Below, piece after piece: positions 1 to 6,597 of a DNA stretch of 50,101 bases. Source of the DNA: Algoriphagus sp. (lineage in GTDB: Bacteria > Bacteroidota > Bacteroidia > Cytophagales > Cyclobacteriaceae). The translations under genes and the position numbers were made by a program. The stretch spans positions 1 through 50,101 of the forward strand of contig NZ_JAUXYL010000042.1 in assembly GCF_030694375.1 (NCBI RefSeq), given 5' to 3'. The notes beneath the pieces were generated by a model. That model worked only from the letters and a program-made list of their open reading frames with translations. It searched no databases and was not told where the DNA came from. Position 1 is the stretch's first letter, and every line of letters starts with the position of its first letter.

Positions 1-150
1 GCGAAAAAAGCGAAAAATTAACCAAGCCAACCTTTAACTTCGCCTTCCAGAATTCCACTTTTCTGACCCAAAAATCCAAGTAACTCTAGGGGGTCAATTT
101 CCAGCGGCGACAGGGGGTCAATTTAATCGGCGTATGCATTACTGGCGTAT
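1..150. mobile_element. Probable IS21-family element end (remnant)
   Basis: Two copies of GGGGGTCAATTT lie 24 bp apart (89-100 and 113-124). Each is followed by a CGGCG-containing tail, and CGGCGTAT/TGGCGTAT recur at 128-150. Tandem GGGGGTCA-type repeats downstream of istB are familiar at the ends of IS21-like elements in Bacteroidota; I recognise the pattern but could not align it. The frame starting at base 1 reads AKKAKN then stop (1-21) and could be the last residues of a helper or transposase gene lying outside the window. No complete transposase is present here. It could instead be a solo end left after deletion. Confidence 0.45.
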
Positions 151-193
151 TTGGTTTTTTTAAAATTTCAGATTTCACTTGATTATATATTTT

Positions 194-215
194 AAAAAGC
201 CCCGAAGGGCTTTTT
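194..215 (-). terminator. Rho-independent terminator of the 73-residue protein gene, copy A
   Basis: AAAAAGCCC and GGGCTTTTT pair around a CGAA loop immediately after the stop codon of the minus-strand gene. The same hairpin follows copy B at 2697-2716. Confidence 0.85.
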
Positions 216-217
216 AA

Positions 218-439
218 TCAAGATTCCTCTGATTCCGGATCTTTGACAGAAACATAAACGGTGTGGGTCTTTCCATACTGATCAGACTCTTTAAGCTTAG
301 CAACGTTGAACTTGACGTAAGTTTCTCTTTCGTATTTGAAAGTGTGGTCATGTAGTTCTTCCAATTTTAGGCTCACTTCTACGATGTCCATGTTCTCGAC
401 TTGCTTTCCTTTACCAATGTACTTTTTTGAAAATGCCAT
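218..439 (-). CDS. Small conserved hypothetical protein, copy A (73 aa)
   Basis: I do not recognise this protein. It is 73 residues long, starts MAFSKKYIGKGKQVEN, is rich in Lys and Glu, and has no signal peptide or membrane segment. The alternating hydrophobic/charged pattern (IVEVSLKLEEL, TVYVSVKD) suggests a small beta-rich fold. It is a paralogue of the gene at 2718-2939, matching at 65 of 73 positions without gaps, and the downstream terminator and a few bases before the start are also shared. The two copies bracket the toxin-antitoxin pair at 923-2552. The start is the only ATG common to both copies. Unlike copy B, this copy stands alone rather than behind the Cys-rich protein gene. It is real by conservation of the pair; function unknown. 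Confidence 0.75.
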   Translation of the reverse strand: MAFSKKYIGKGKQVENMDIVEVSLKLEELHDHTFKYERETYVKFNVAKLKESDQYGKTHTVYVSVKDPESEES

Positions 440-682
440 GATATTTTGGTTTTAGTTAAAATTTATGCAGGTCATTTAGGAGGGCAGGGAAGGTGTAGAA
501 AAATTAGAATTTAAAAACTGGGAGGCAGTCCGTTGGAAACCCCGTTTTTTGAAAATTCTGCTGAAAGCCTCAATTTTTTGAAACTGATAGGCCATCCGAC
601 CTTTGTGCATACAATTGGATAAAACCGGAATAGGGCATGATTATCCAATGGTAAATATGCTAGAACAGATAAATTGAAAGGT

Positions 683-789
683 CATTTCATGTGTTTATAA
701 TTGTTTTTTATTGGTCACATGCCCGCCTGTCGACGGACAGGGAATCTTCGCATGCATTATAATCATACCTCTGTGTGTCGCTTAGGGTC
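683..789. repeat. Dispersed intergenic repeat, unit 1
   Basis: The unit contains TTTCATGTGTTTATAATTG, a TGGTCACATG stretch and CTCTGTGTG, and ends in GGGTCATG. It is partly repeated at 815-890 and again at 49131-49240. Unlike the other two units, this one has a 20-bp palindromic segment between CACATG and GAAT. No ORF of note runs through it. Together with unit 2 it fills most of the 440-922 gap between genes. Confidence 0.7.
726..741. repeat. Short palindrome CCTGTC-GACG-GACAGG
   Basis: A perfect 6-bp stem with a 4-base loop. It interrupts the dispersed repeat where unit 2 (815-890) reads straight through CACATGGAAT. The stem resembles the palindromes at 792-812, 13740-13755 and 49205-49225. 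Confidence 0.7.
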
Positions 790-791
790 AT

Positions 792-812
792 GCCTGTCTG
801 CCTCAGGCAGGC
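792..812. repeat. Short palindrome, 21 bp (GCCTGTCTG-CCT-CAGGCAGGC)
   Basis: A 9-bp stem with one G-T pair and a 3-base loop, lying between units 1 and 2 of the dispersed repeat. An identical 21-bp copy occurs at 49205-49225 in the equivalent position of unit 3. Confidence 0.75.
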
Positions 813-814
813 TT

Positions 815-890
815 GATTTCATCTGTTTATAATTTGTTTTTTATGGCCACATGGAATGAATAACCTAAATAATCATTCCTCTGTGTGAGA
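815..890. repeat. Dispersed intergenic repeat, unit 2
   Basis: Begins GATTTCATCTGTTTATAATT and contains CACATGGAATGAATAA and ATCATTCCTCTGTGTG. It matches unit 1 without the inserted palindrome and also matches unit 3 near 49131. The GGAATGA and TCATTCC stretches are inverted, so the unit itself may fold. Confidence 0.7.
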
Positions 891-922
891 AGCCATTTAC
901 ATGGGCATTTCATCCATTGAAT

Positions 923-1957
923 TTATTTACTAGGAAACTCCAATGAAAAAACCCAATCCAGCTTTGAGATCCTAACTTTCAGTTTCTTAATACTCTCGAG
1001 CAGTTCATCAAAGGTTGGCGGCTTTTCCTCAAAAATCATTTGTTCACGCATTTTTTGATAATCCGCTTTCCATGCTTCAATCACCTCTGGTATGGGCATT
1101 GGATCCAGTGTTTTTGGATTAAGGCTATTATAGTCTATCCCTCGTACTTTTGAAAAAGTAAATCTATGGTTCACTATAGTTTCATAGAGATCTTTGTCAT
1201 GGATCGCTTTCTCGGCTATTTCAGAATTTGCCAATTGATGCACATCGTACAAATGACGACTTAAACGATCCACCCGCATTTTTTCTGGAGGACGATGAAA
1301 TTCCTCATGAAGTAAGAATAGCTTTTCCAGGAAAGTTCTTTCCGGAGTTACTGTGGGTACATCAATCAATGGTGAGGCAAACTCTCTCCCTTCATAGTTT
1401 TCATCGACAAGTGACCCAAACTTTTTAACGGTGTATGGCTCTCGTAAGGATCGACAACCAACCTCAATTTGTACTCTTGGCAAAACGTAATCGGGTGTTT
1501 CTATCAAATTTGGATAGTGAATAAGAATAATTCTGGGGTCTTGATCGCTATCCTCGGCAGGAATCACTTCAAAGTTGACATCATGAAATCCTTTTGCGAC
1601 GAACCTTGCTTCTAATTCTTGATAAAATGGTTCAGTCGTATAAATACCAGCTTGTTTCCTAAGATTGGTTCTTTGGTTTTTGGATAGATCTCCTTCGAAA
1701 CCTAAGAAAGCGCGATCAATCGATAAATCAACATCTTCGGAAAATCTCTGGATTAGCTTCCATGCCTTACTTAGTGATGTACCTCCTTTGAACACGAGAC
1801 TTTGACCAACCTCCATTTCAAAGATGATTCTTAAGGCCTGAGTCACCCACCAGTCTTTCTCTACAGCGAAAGCAGGCATCCCTGTTCTATTACTGATGTC
1901 TTGAAAGATGAGTAGTTTTTCCGATGCCTCAAGCGTGTAAAAATTGCCTTTCTGCAT
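923..1957 (-). CDS. AbiEii/AbiGii-type nucleotidyltransferase toxin
   Basis: A 344-residue protein carrying the nucleotidyltransferase signature of the AbiEii/MenT group: GGTSLSKAW followed by RFSEDVDLSID (residues about 59-83), with the paired acidic residues that bind metal. A second family block, ERTFLEKLFLLHEEF, lies near residue 208. Members of this family act as type IV toxin-antitoxin toxins and abortive-infection proteins that transfer nucleotides, in known cases to tRNA. The gene follows the antitoxin-like gene with a 1-bp gap, so the two are cotranscribed. The first ATG fits the junction. No terminator is visible downstream; the DNA there is dispersed repeat. The substrate is not inferable from the sequence. 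The motif makes the family call strong; the toxic activity is inference. Confidence 0.9.
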   Translation of the reverse strand: MQKGNFYTLEASEKLLIFQDISNRTGMPAFAVEKDWWVTQALRIIFEMEVGQSLVFKGGTSLSKAWKLIQRFSEDVDLSIDRAFLGFEGDLSKNQRTNLRKQAGIYTTEPFYQELEARFVAKGFHDVNFEVIPAEDSDQDPRIILIHYPNLIETPDYVLPRVQIEVGCRSLREPYTVKKFGSLVDENYEGREFASPLIDVPTVTPERTFLEKLFLLHEEFHRPPEKMRVDRLSRHLYDVHQLANSEIAEKAIHDKDLYETIVNHRFTFSKVRGIDYNSLNPKTLDPMPIPEVIEAWKADYQKMREQMIFEEKPPTFDELLESIKKLKVRISKLDWVFSLEFPSK

Positions 1958-1958
1958 T

Positions 1959-2552
1959 TTATAAAGCTTTCCTCATAATTTTTTGAATCCAAACTGGTGC
2001 AAGCCCAATATCGTAAATCAAATTCTTTTCCTCCTCTTGCTTGAGTAGCTTTATTATTTTCGCCTCTTCACTTTCTGTGACTTGACTGTTCCCTATTTCT
2101 TTTAAAGCTTGAATGACTAGGCGGCTTATTTTACCCTTTGCCAGAAGATTTTTAGGGGTTGTCTTTTTAAACTTAATTGTACGCTTTCCGATTTTTATTT
2201 CTCTTGGAGAGCCATCCGTCAATAAAACAATCCGCATAGGTATCTGCGTACTCAGTCCCAGTGCGTTTAATGCATAGGAGCCAGTCGGAACTGTTCTCAC
2301 CCTGTCCCGCTTTATTATTGCTTCGGCCACTTCCTCGGCTGATGGCATTACTTCACCAATCAACTTACTTTTCTTAGGTCGGGTATATATCCCCTGTGCT
2401 ATTCGGAAAATGACCTTTTTATCTTCTAATCGTTCCAATGCTTTTCTTACTGCCTCGGACGAACCGAAACTCGAAAAATCATCTGGAAAGAATAAAGAAC
2501 CCAATGGTTTCTGTTTAATATGCCTTTCTACTTGTTTTTCAACACTTTCCAT
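1959..2552 (-). CDS. AbiEi/DUF6088-like antitoxin with N-terminal winged helix
   Basis: A 197-residue protein. Residues 1-60 look like a winged helix (SSEAVRKALERLEDKKVIFRIAQGIYTRP), the layout of AbiEi and DUF6088 proteins that neutralise AbiEii toxins and repress their own promoter. The remainder has GSYALNALGLSTQIP and VLLTDGSPREIKIGKRTIKF, which are typical of this group. It is the first gene of the operon and the nucleotidyltransferase begins 1 bp after its stop. The 100 bp upstream hold four operator-like sites (2570-2648), the nearest about 18 bp from the ATG, which supports autoregulation. Whether it belongs to DUF6088 or to another AbiEi branch would need a profile search. Confidence 0.85.
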   Translation of the reverse strand: MESVEKQVERHIKQKPLGSLFFPDDFSSFGSSEAVRKALERLEDKKVIFRIAQGIYTRPKKSKLIGEVMPSAEEVAEAIIKRDRVRTVPTGSYALNALGLSTQIPMRIVLLTDGSPREIKIGKRTIKFKKTTPKNLLAKGKISRLVIQALKEIGNSQVTESEEAKIIKLLKQEEEKNLIYDIGLAPVWIQKIMRKAL

Positions 2553-2569
2553 AATTTCAGGTTCACCTA

Positions 2570-2648
2570 TTTGTCACAAATATAGTTTCTTTTTGTGACA
2601 AATATTATAATCGTTCTGTCACAAATCTTACCAATATTTGTGACAGAA
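2570..2648 (-). promoter_or_regulatory. Operator array and promoter of the toxin-antitoxin operon
   Basis: Four copies of a TTTGTSACAAA-type odd palindrome lie at 2570-2580, 2592-2602, 2614-2626 and 2636-2648. Their centres are at 2575, 2597, 2620 and 2642, so they sit 22, 23 and 22 bp apart, about two helical turns. Sites 3 and 4 also form a 13-bp inverted repeat (TTCTGTCACAAAT). Read on the minus strand, TATATTTG (2577-2584) matches the Bacteroidota -7 box TAnnTTTG and overlaps the site nearest the gene, so occupancy should block transcription. The winged-helix antitoxin encoded next is the obvious candidate ligand. Confidence 0.75.
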
Positions 2649-2696
2649 CTAAATAGATTTCCTGGCTTTTCGCTTAATTGAACTAAGGAAAATAAA

Positions 2697-2716
2697 AAAA
2701 GCCCCGAAGGGCTTTT
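2697..2716 (-). terminator. Rho-independent terminator of the 73-residue protein gene, copy B
   Basis: AAAAGCCC and GGGCTTTT pair around CGAA, followed by a T run on the minus strand. It is the same hairpin as at 194-215, so the duplication includes the terminator. Confidence 0.85.
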
Positions 2717-2717
2717 C

Positions 2718-2939
2718 TTAAGATTCTTCTGAATCAGGATCTTTGACAGAGACATAGATCGTGTGGGTTTTACCGTACTGATCAGGTTCTTTAAGCCTAG
2801 CCACATTGAACTTGACATAGGTTTCTCCTTCATATTCGAAGGTGTGGTCATGTAGTTCTTCCAATTTAAGGCTCACTTCCACGATGTTCCTATTTTCGAC
2901 TTGCTTTCCTTTACCGATGTACTTTTTTGAGAATGCCAT
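2718..2939 (-). CDS. Small conserved hypothetical protein, copy B (73 aa)
   Basis: Paralogue of the gene at 218-439, with 65 of 73 residues identical; most changes are conservative and there is no frameshift. An ATG seven codons further upstream exists, but the MAFSKK start is the one shared with copy A and lies 17 bp after the stop of the Cys-rich protein gene (2957-4105), which suggests cotranscription. The copies share sequence from the terminator to a few bases above the ATG, then diverge. Both reading frames are intact after clear divergence, so both may be under selection. Function unknown. Confidence 0.75.
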   Translation of the reverse strand: MAFSKKYIGKGKQVENRNIVEVSLKLEELHDHTFEYEGETYVKFNVARLKEPDQYGKTHTIYVSVKDPDSEES

Positions 2940-2956
2940 GATATGCATTACACACC

Positions 2957-4105
2957 TCACTCAGAATACTCCACCCATTCTCTTTCTACCTCAATCTTTC
3001 TCGCCTCTGCGTTTTCACCTTTGGGATAATAGAACTGGGCCAAGTCTGTTCCTAAGGCATGGATCAATTTGGATTTGATTCTTGAAAGCTTTTCACTGGC
3101 TGAATTGGTCTTCCATGGATTACTTAATGAATCAATACTTACTTCAACCATCGCCGGATCGCTTCCATTATACAGACCGGCATAAATCCTTTTTAGCTCA
3201 GGTTTGAAATCATTAAGCTCAACCAATTTAATCCCCTCGGGATGATTCAGGTACAAGAGAAACAGCGTCTTTTCCAGAGGAGTAAATTTCACCTCCAAGC
3301 TGCCCAAATCCGGAAAAATAATCCGTTTGCTTTCTCCTTTGACTTGAAGCTTCGGGGGCTTTGGATCCAGTTTCCACCTGCTTTTGAATAGCATCTGATC
3401 CCGAATTCCTTCAATTATTGACAGAACTTGACGTATGACAGCCCTGTCCACATTCCTTCTATCCATCAAATCCATGCAAGCAGGACAGATATCAGCAGTG
3501 CGAAGCTTTAGGGAAACCTTCTTTTTCTCAGCACAGAAATCATTCATGCAACCACGGGCCTCCTTGTGCAGATAGGCATTTAAATCACTGTAATTGGTAA
3601 ATGTGAGCCGTTTTAAAACAGCAGAAACTACATGATAGGCCACTGGATACCGATGATCACTCCCCGTGTAGTGCTCCCAAAATGCCGTGTGAACAAATAA
3701 GTTCCGCTGTCCCTTTGGATCACCTGCCGTAAACCAGCCATATTCATTGGAATGCTCGGTCAACAAAACGATAAAATCATTTTCGGAAATCCTCTGGCTG
3801 GTTCGATATTCCTGGCATTGATCAAAAATGGTTTCCCATGACACCTTATGATAGGACGGAGGCGGCTCGAAGTATTGTACCATGGAGTTGGATATCTTTT
3901 CATACACCACCATTGGCTCCAATTTCTGACTATCCAGATCAATAGTTTCAAAGGGAACCTCTTCCAACTGGTCCTGGGGAATTTCCAAGTGTTTTTCTTG
4001 GGTCCTGAATTGAAGCGGACCTTGAAAAGTTTTTAATAATTCAAGTACCTCCCAGAATTTTTCGGCGGAGTATTCATGAGAACGAATCAACCAGATCGTA
4101 TGCAT
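2957..4105 (-). CDS. Unrecognised Cys-rich protein with possible C-terminal DNA-binding region (382 aa)
   Basis: I do not recognise a named family. The protein is soluble, with no signal peptide. A central block (about residues 178-215) contains GCMNDFCAEKK and, about 15 residues on, ADICPACMDLMDRR, giving a C-x4-C ... C-x2-C pattern that could bind a metal. The preceding segment has HVVSAVLKRL. The last 115 residues (FTPLEKTLFLLYLNHPEGI ... SLSNPWKTNSASEKLSRIKSKL) resemble a winged-helix fold of the response-regulator output type, and a helical linker precedes it. The gene is followed 17 bp later by copy B of the 73-residue protein and preceded, beyond a terminator, by a small protein and a VWA protein. 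It may be a regulator or sensor of the island; that is inference. Confidence 0.7.
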   Translation of the reverse strand: MHTIWLIRSHEYSAEKFWEVLELLKTFQGPLQFRTQEKHLEIPQDQLEEVPFETIDLDSQKLEPMVVYEKISNSMVQYFEPPPSYHKVSWETIFDQCQEYRTSQRISENDFIVLLTEHSNEYGWFTAGDPKGQRNLFVHTAFWEHYTGSDHRYPVAYHVVSAVLKRLTFTNYSDLNAYLHKEARGCMNDFCAEKKKVSLKLRTADICPACMDLMDRRNVDRAVIRQVLSIIEGIRDQMLFKSRWKLDPKPPKLQVKGESKRIIFPDLGSLEVKFTPLEKTLFLLYLNHPEGIKLVELNDFKPELKRIYAGLYNGSDPAMVEVSIDSLSNPWKTNSASEKLSRIKSKLIHALGTDLAQFYYPKGENAEARKIEVEREWVEYSE

Positions 4106-4127
4106 TTTTGAAGAATTGATGGTTTGA

Positions 4128-4157
4128 AAAATCCTGGCGTGTTACAGCCAGGATTTA
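4128..4157 (-). terminator. Terminator of the VWA operon
   Basis: AAATCCTGGC (4129-4138) pairs with GCCAGGATTT (4147-4156) around an 8-base loop and is followed by T residues on the minus strand. It separates the 4215-5215 operon from the gene at 2957-4105. Confidence 0.75.
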
Positions 4158-4214
4158 TATTACTCAATCTTTGCCTAATATCAAGACTTGATCTTGAAAA
4201 GTGACAATTTGCAA

Positions 4215-4562
4215 TTAGCTCTCGACACCTAAATAGATTTTTCTTGGGAAGTATCCGAATACAAACAGGGTTACATCGCACAACCAAACCTCCAGATTAA
4301 AATCTTGACCAAAGATGCTTCTTGTCTTATAGAACGCCCCGTTTTGCCTTTCATGAGCATCCCGAATATATTCGAGGAGATCAAAGTTTTCGACAGGTAT
4401 TTCCGAAACCTTACACACCACTTCCGCCCCTTGATTGCTCAACTTATCCAATAAGATATCGGCTCCACAGACCATTTCCAAATCTGCTTTTGACCCAGTC
4501 CATTCTGGTAAATCCACGTACCAGCGGTCGTCATTTTCTTTGTAAAATCTAAGGTTTTGCAT
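4215..4562 (-). CDS. Small conserved hypothetical protein (DUF6717-like?) (115 aa)
   Basis: A 115-residue soluble protein beginning MQNLRFYKENDDRWYVDLPEW, followed by GSKADLEMVCGADILLDKL. The opening RWYVDLPEW and MVCGADxLLDKL blocks remind me of DUF6717, but this is a memory match, not a search. The C-terminal half has LEVWLCDVTLFVFGYFPRKIYL. No catalytic motif is apparent. The ATG lies 5 bp after the stop of the VWA gene (4568-5215), so the two form an operon ending at the hairpin at 4128-4157. Proteins of this size and context are often immunity or helper factors, but nothing here shows it. Confidence 0.65.
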   Translation of the reverse strand: MQNLRFYKENDDRWYVDLPEWTGSKADLEMVCGADILLDKLSNQGAEVVCKVSEIPVENFDLLEYIRDAHERQNGAFYKTRSIFGQDFNLEVWLCDVTLFVFGYFPRKIYLGVES

Positions 4563-4567
4563 GGCTT

Positions 4568-5215
4568 TTAGAATTGATTTTTAGCTGATTTATTTTTGAA
4601 AAACTCATCCTTTTTAGCACCCTCTGATTTCAATTTCATGAAGTCAGTTATCTCATCGCTGACAAAATTCATTGAGGCAGCTATGGTGTTTTTCTCGAAA
4701 CTGAAAGAGTTTTTCCCATTTCGTTCCAATTCTCGAGTTGCCTCTTCCACATTCAGCCCGGCACCGAGGAAAAGAAATTGCCATTTCCCGCTTAATTCCA
4801 ACTCATTGATCAGACGCTTGACCTCATGTCCATTGAAAATCCTGGATGAGTTTTCAAAGCCGTCCGTGAGAATTAACATGACCACGTCGGTGTGCTCATT
4901 TTCAAGCTCAGTCCTCAATTTTGATTTCAGAAATTGGATGCTGCTTCCGATCGCATCATAAAGCGAAGTCATTCCGTCGGGAAAAATTTCTCTCCAGTCA
5001 ATGGCTGCTTGAGAAATCGGCAGGATGCCTTCAGAGAATTTCAGTGCCTGATTGAATGCACAATAGGAAAAGAATAAATCCTGATCTGTGAATTCGACCT
5101 GTTTGTCTTTGAATCCCTGCAATTGGGATTCAAAGCTTTGTCTTGCTTCTTTCCAGCAGGAGTCCATACTGCCGCTTCGGTCGAGGACCAGATGATAATA
5201 AGTTTGTTTGTTCAT
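4568..5215 (-). CDS. VWA domain-containing protein
   Basis: A 215-residue protein made of one von Willebrand factor A domain. The metal-ion-dependent adhesion site is intact: DRSGSM near residue 14, a Thr in DGMTSLYDAIG, and the LILTDGFENSS strand with its Asp. There is no signal peptide or membrane segment, so it is likely cytoplasmic, like the short VWA proteins found beside stress or mobile-element genes. The chosen start (MNKQTYYHLVLD) puts the first strand of the domain at the N-terminus. The longer frame reaching 5350 adds 45 residues with no VWA features. The gene heads an operon with the small gene at 4215. VWA domains mediate protein-protein contacts; the partner is unknown. Confidence 0.85.
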   Translation of the reverse strand: MNKQTYYHLVLDRSGSMDSCWKEARQSFESQLQGFKDKQVEFTDQDLFFSYCAFNQALKFSEGILPISQAAIDWREIFPDGMTSLYDAIGSSIQFLKSKLRTELENEHTDVVMLILTDGFENSSRIFNGHEVKRLINELELSGKWQFLFLGAGLNVEEATRELERNGKNSFSFEKNTIAASMNFVSDEITDFMKLKSEGAKKDEFFKNKSAKNQF

Positions 5216-5743
5216 GGCTTTGTTTGTTAAATCTTCCGAAAGTTCCGGCAATACCATGATGCAGCTAAATCTCTGCAAGCTTGTAGTCCACCTTTGGACA
5301 AAAAAATTCTCTTGTTCGGATTTGGCGTTTTTACAAACTGAAAAGGGCATTCTTACGAACCAAAACCAATCTCTATCGGGACAATGTGCCTACCTCTTTT
5401 CCTTAAAGGGGACTAAATCAAGCGAAACACTCCTTCTGAAATTATTCCGGGTAATAGGATAGCCATTGTGTAGAGTTTAATCCTGCAGTCATCTAATTTG
5501 TATGGGGTATTGTATGGGGCATTATTCTTTTCAGGGCACTTTCCTAGAACACACTAAAACTAAGCTGTCATTATATCCGAAAAACATACAGAGAATAGAA
5601 CCATTTATGACCACTAAGCTTAAAAATCACATTTTAACGTGAAAACAAAGGTCTTTATTGAACCGACAGCTCTATTCTCACCATTTTCCACATTATACTG
5701 TGAATTAGGTTTGATTTGAATTATCCCCATCTTCCAAACGAGC

Positions 5744-5830
5744 GTAAATTTTACCCCTGTTATCCAAACAAGGGTAAAAAATCAATAAATTTACCCTTGT
5801 TGCTTTTACGAATGTAAATTTTACCCCTGT
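5744..5830. promoter_or_regulatory. Cluster of GGGTAAA repeats upstream of the nuclease gene
   Basis: The 5216-5843 gap (about 630 bp) holds no convincing gene; a 90-codon minus-strand frame there overlaps the nuclease and looks like a shadow. Near its end GTAAATTTTACCCCTGT occurs exactly twice (5744-5760 and 5814-5830). Between them AACAAGGGTAAA (5767-5778) and TTTACCCTTGTT (5790-5801) form a 12-bp inverted repeat. That makes four ACARGGGTAAA-type sites within 90 bp, ending 14 bp before the start codon. This looks like an operator cluster; the protein that would bind is unknown. Confidence 0.5.
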
Positions 5831-5843
5831 CACTGACCATTTA

Positions 5844-6314
5844 TTGAGAAGAAGTATTCTATTTTTTGTAGCCATATTTTTTATGTTTTCTGCCTTCAGC
5901 CAGCAAAGAACAGACTTTTTGGAGGTGTCCAAAGTGGTGGACGGCGACACCTTTTGGGTAATCAATTCCAGGGGCAAGGAAGAGAAAATAAGGTTGATCG
6001 GAGTAAATACCCCCGAAGTCAGAAATACCGGAAGGACTCAGGTTGAATATTTTGGCAAGGAGGCTTCGGACTTTGTCAAGGCATTGCTTACAGGCAGACG
6101 AGTCCGCTTGGAATATGATGTGGGGCGATATGACCGCTACAAGCGAACCTTGGCCTATGTCTTTCTGGAAGACGGTACGTTTCTGAATGCCCTTTTGGTA
6201 AAGGAGGGCTATGCCAACGTGGCCACCTATCCGCCCAATGTGAAATATGTGGAGCTCTTTATGAAATTGGAGCGGGAAGCCCGGAATAAAAAGAAGGGGC
6301 TCTGGAAGGAATAG
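5844..6314 (+). CDS. Secreted thermonuclease (SNase-like)
   Basis: A 156-residue staphylococcal-nuclease fold protein that should cut DNA and RNA with calcium. The expected motifs are present: VVDGDTFWV (residues 31-39), IRLIGVNTPE with Arg50 and Glu58, and RYDRYKRTLAYVFL with Arg101, corresponding to the catalytic Arg-Glu-Arg set. The first 19 residues are a signal peptide (hydrophobic RSILFFVAIFFMFSAFS), so it is exported to the periplasm or outside. The start is TTG; the only near ATG lies inside the hydrophobic stretch and would shorten the signal peptide, so TTG is preferred. The upstream repeats at 5744-5830 suggest dedicated regulation. It is transcribed alone, with about 280 bp to the next gene in which I see nothing. 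Confidence 0.9.
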   Translation: MRRSILFFVAIFFMFSAFSQQRTDFLEVSKVVDGDTFWVINSRGKEEKIRLIGVNTPEVRNTGRTQVEYFGKEASDFVKALLTGRRVRLEYDVGRYDRYKRTLAYVFLEDGTFLNALLVKEGYANVATYPPNVKYVELFMKLEREARNKKKGLWKE

Positions 6315-6597
6315 CTTGTCGGACAATGGAAAAGTAATCCTGTGTCGGGTCCTTTGACAGTGCAAATTCGAACGGCAGCTTTGCCGGAAGTCCAAGAAAC
6401 AAAAAACAAAGCCAATAGGGAACATCCCTTCGGACCTATTCCCATTACCCTTTTTAAACTGGGAAAAAACCAACAAAATGGGATTTCTTAGCCCCTTCCT
6501 TTTCAAGACAAACCTCATTCTTTAAGCTGATTATCCTCATGTATTGAGTGGATAATTGTAGGTAGTATCGCCTGATCAAACCAAAAAAAACCACGGT

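Noticed and set aside
5744..5830. Small CRISPR-like repeat cluster
   Set aside because: Only four short sites in mixed orientation with unequal gaps; operator-like rather than CRISPR.
5705..5977. 90-codon frame on the minus strand over the nuclease start
   Set aside because: It overlaps the nuclease signal peptide region and the operator-like repeats, and its composition is low-complexity; a shadow frame.
5859..6518. 219-codon frame on the minus strand
   Set aside because: Lies almost wholly opposite the thermonuclease gene, which has clear motifs; the antisense reading has none.
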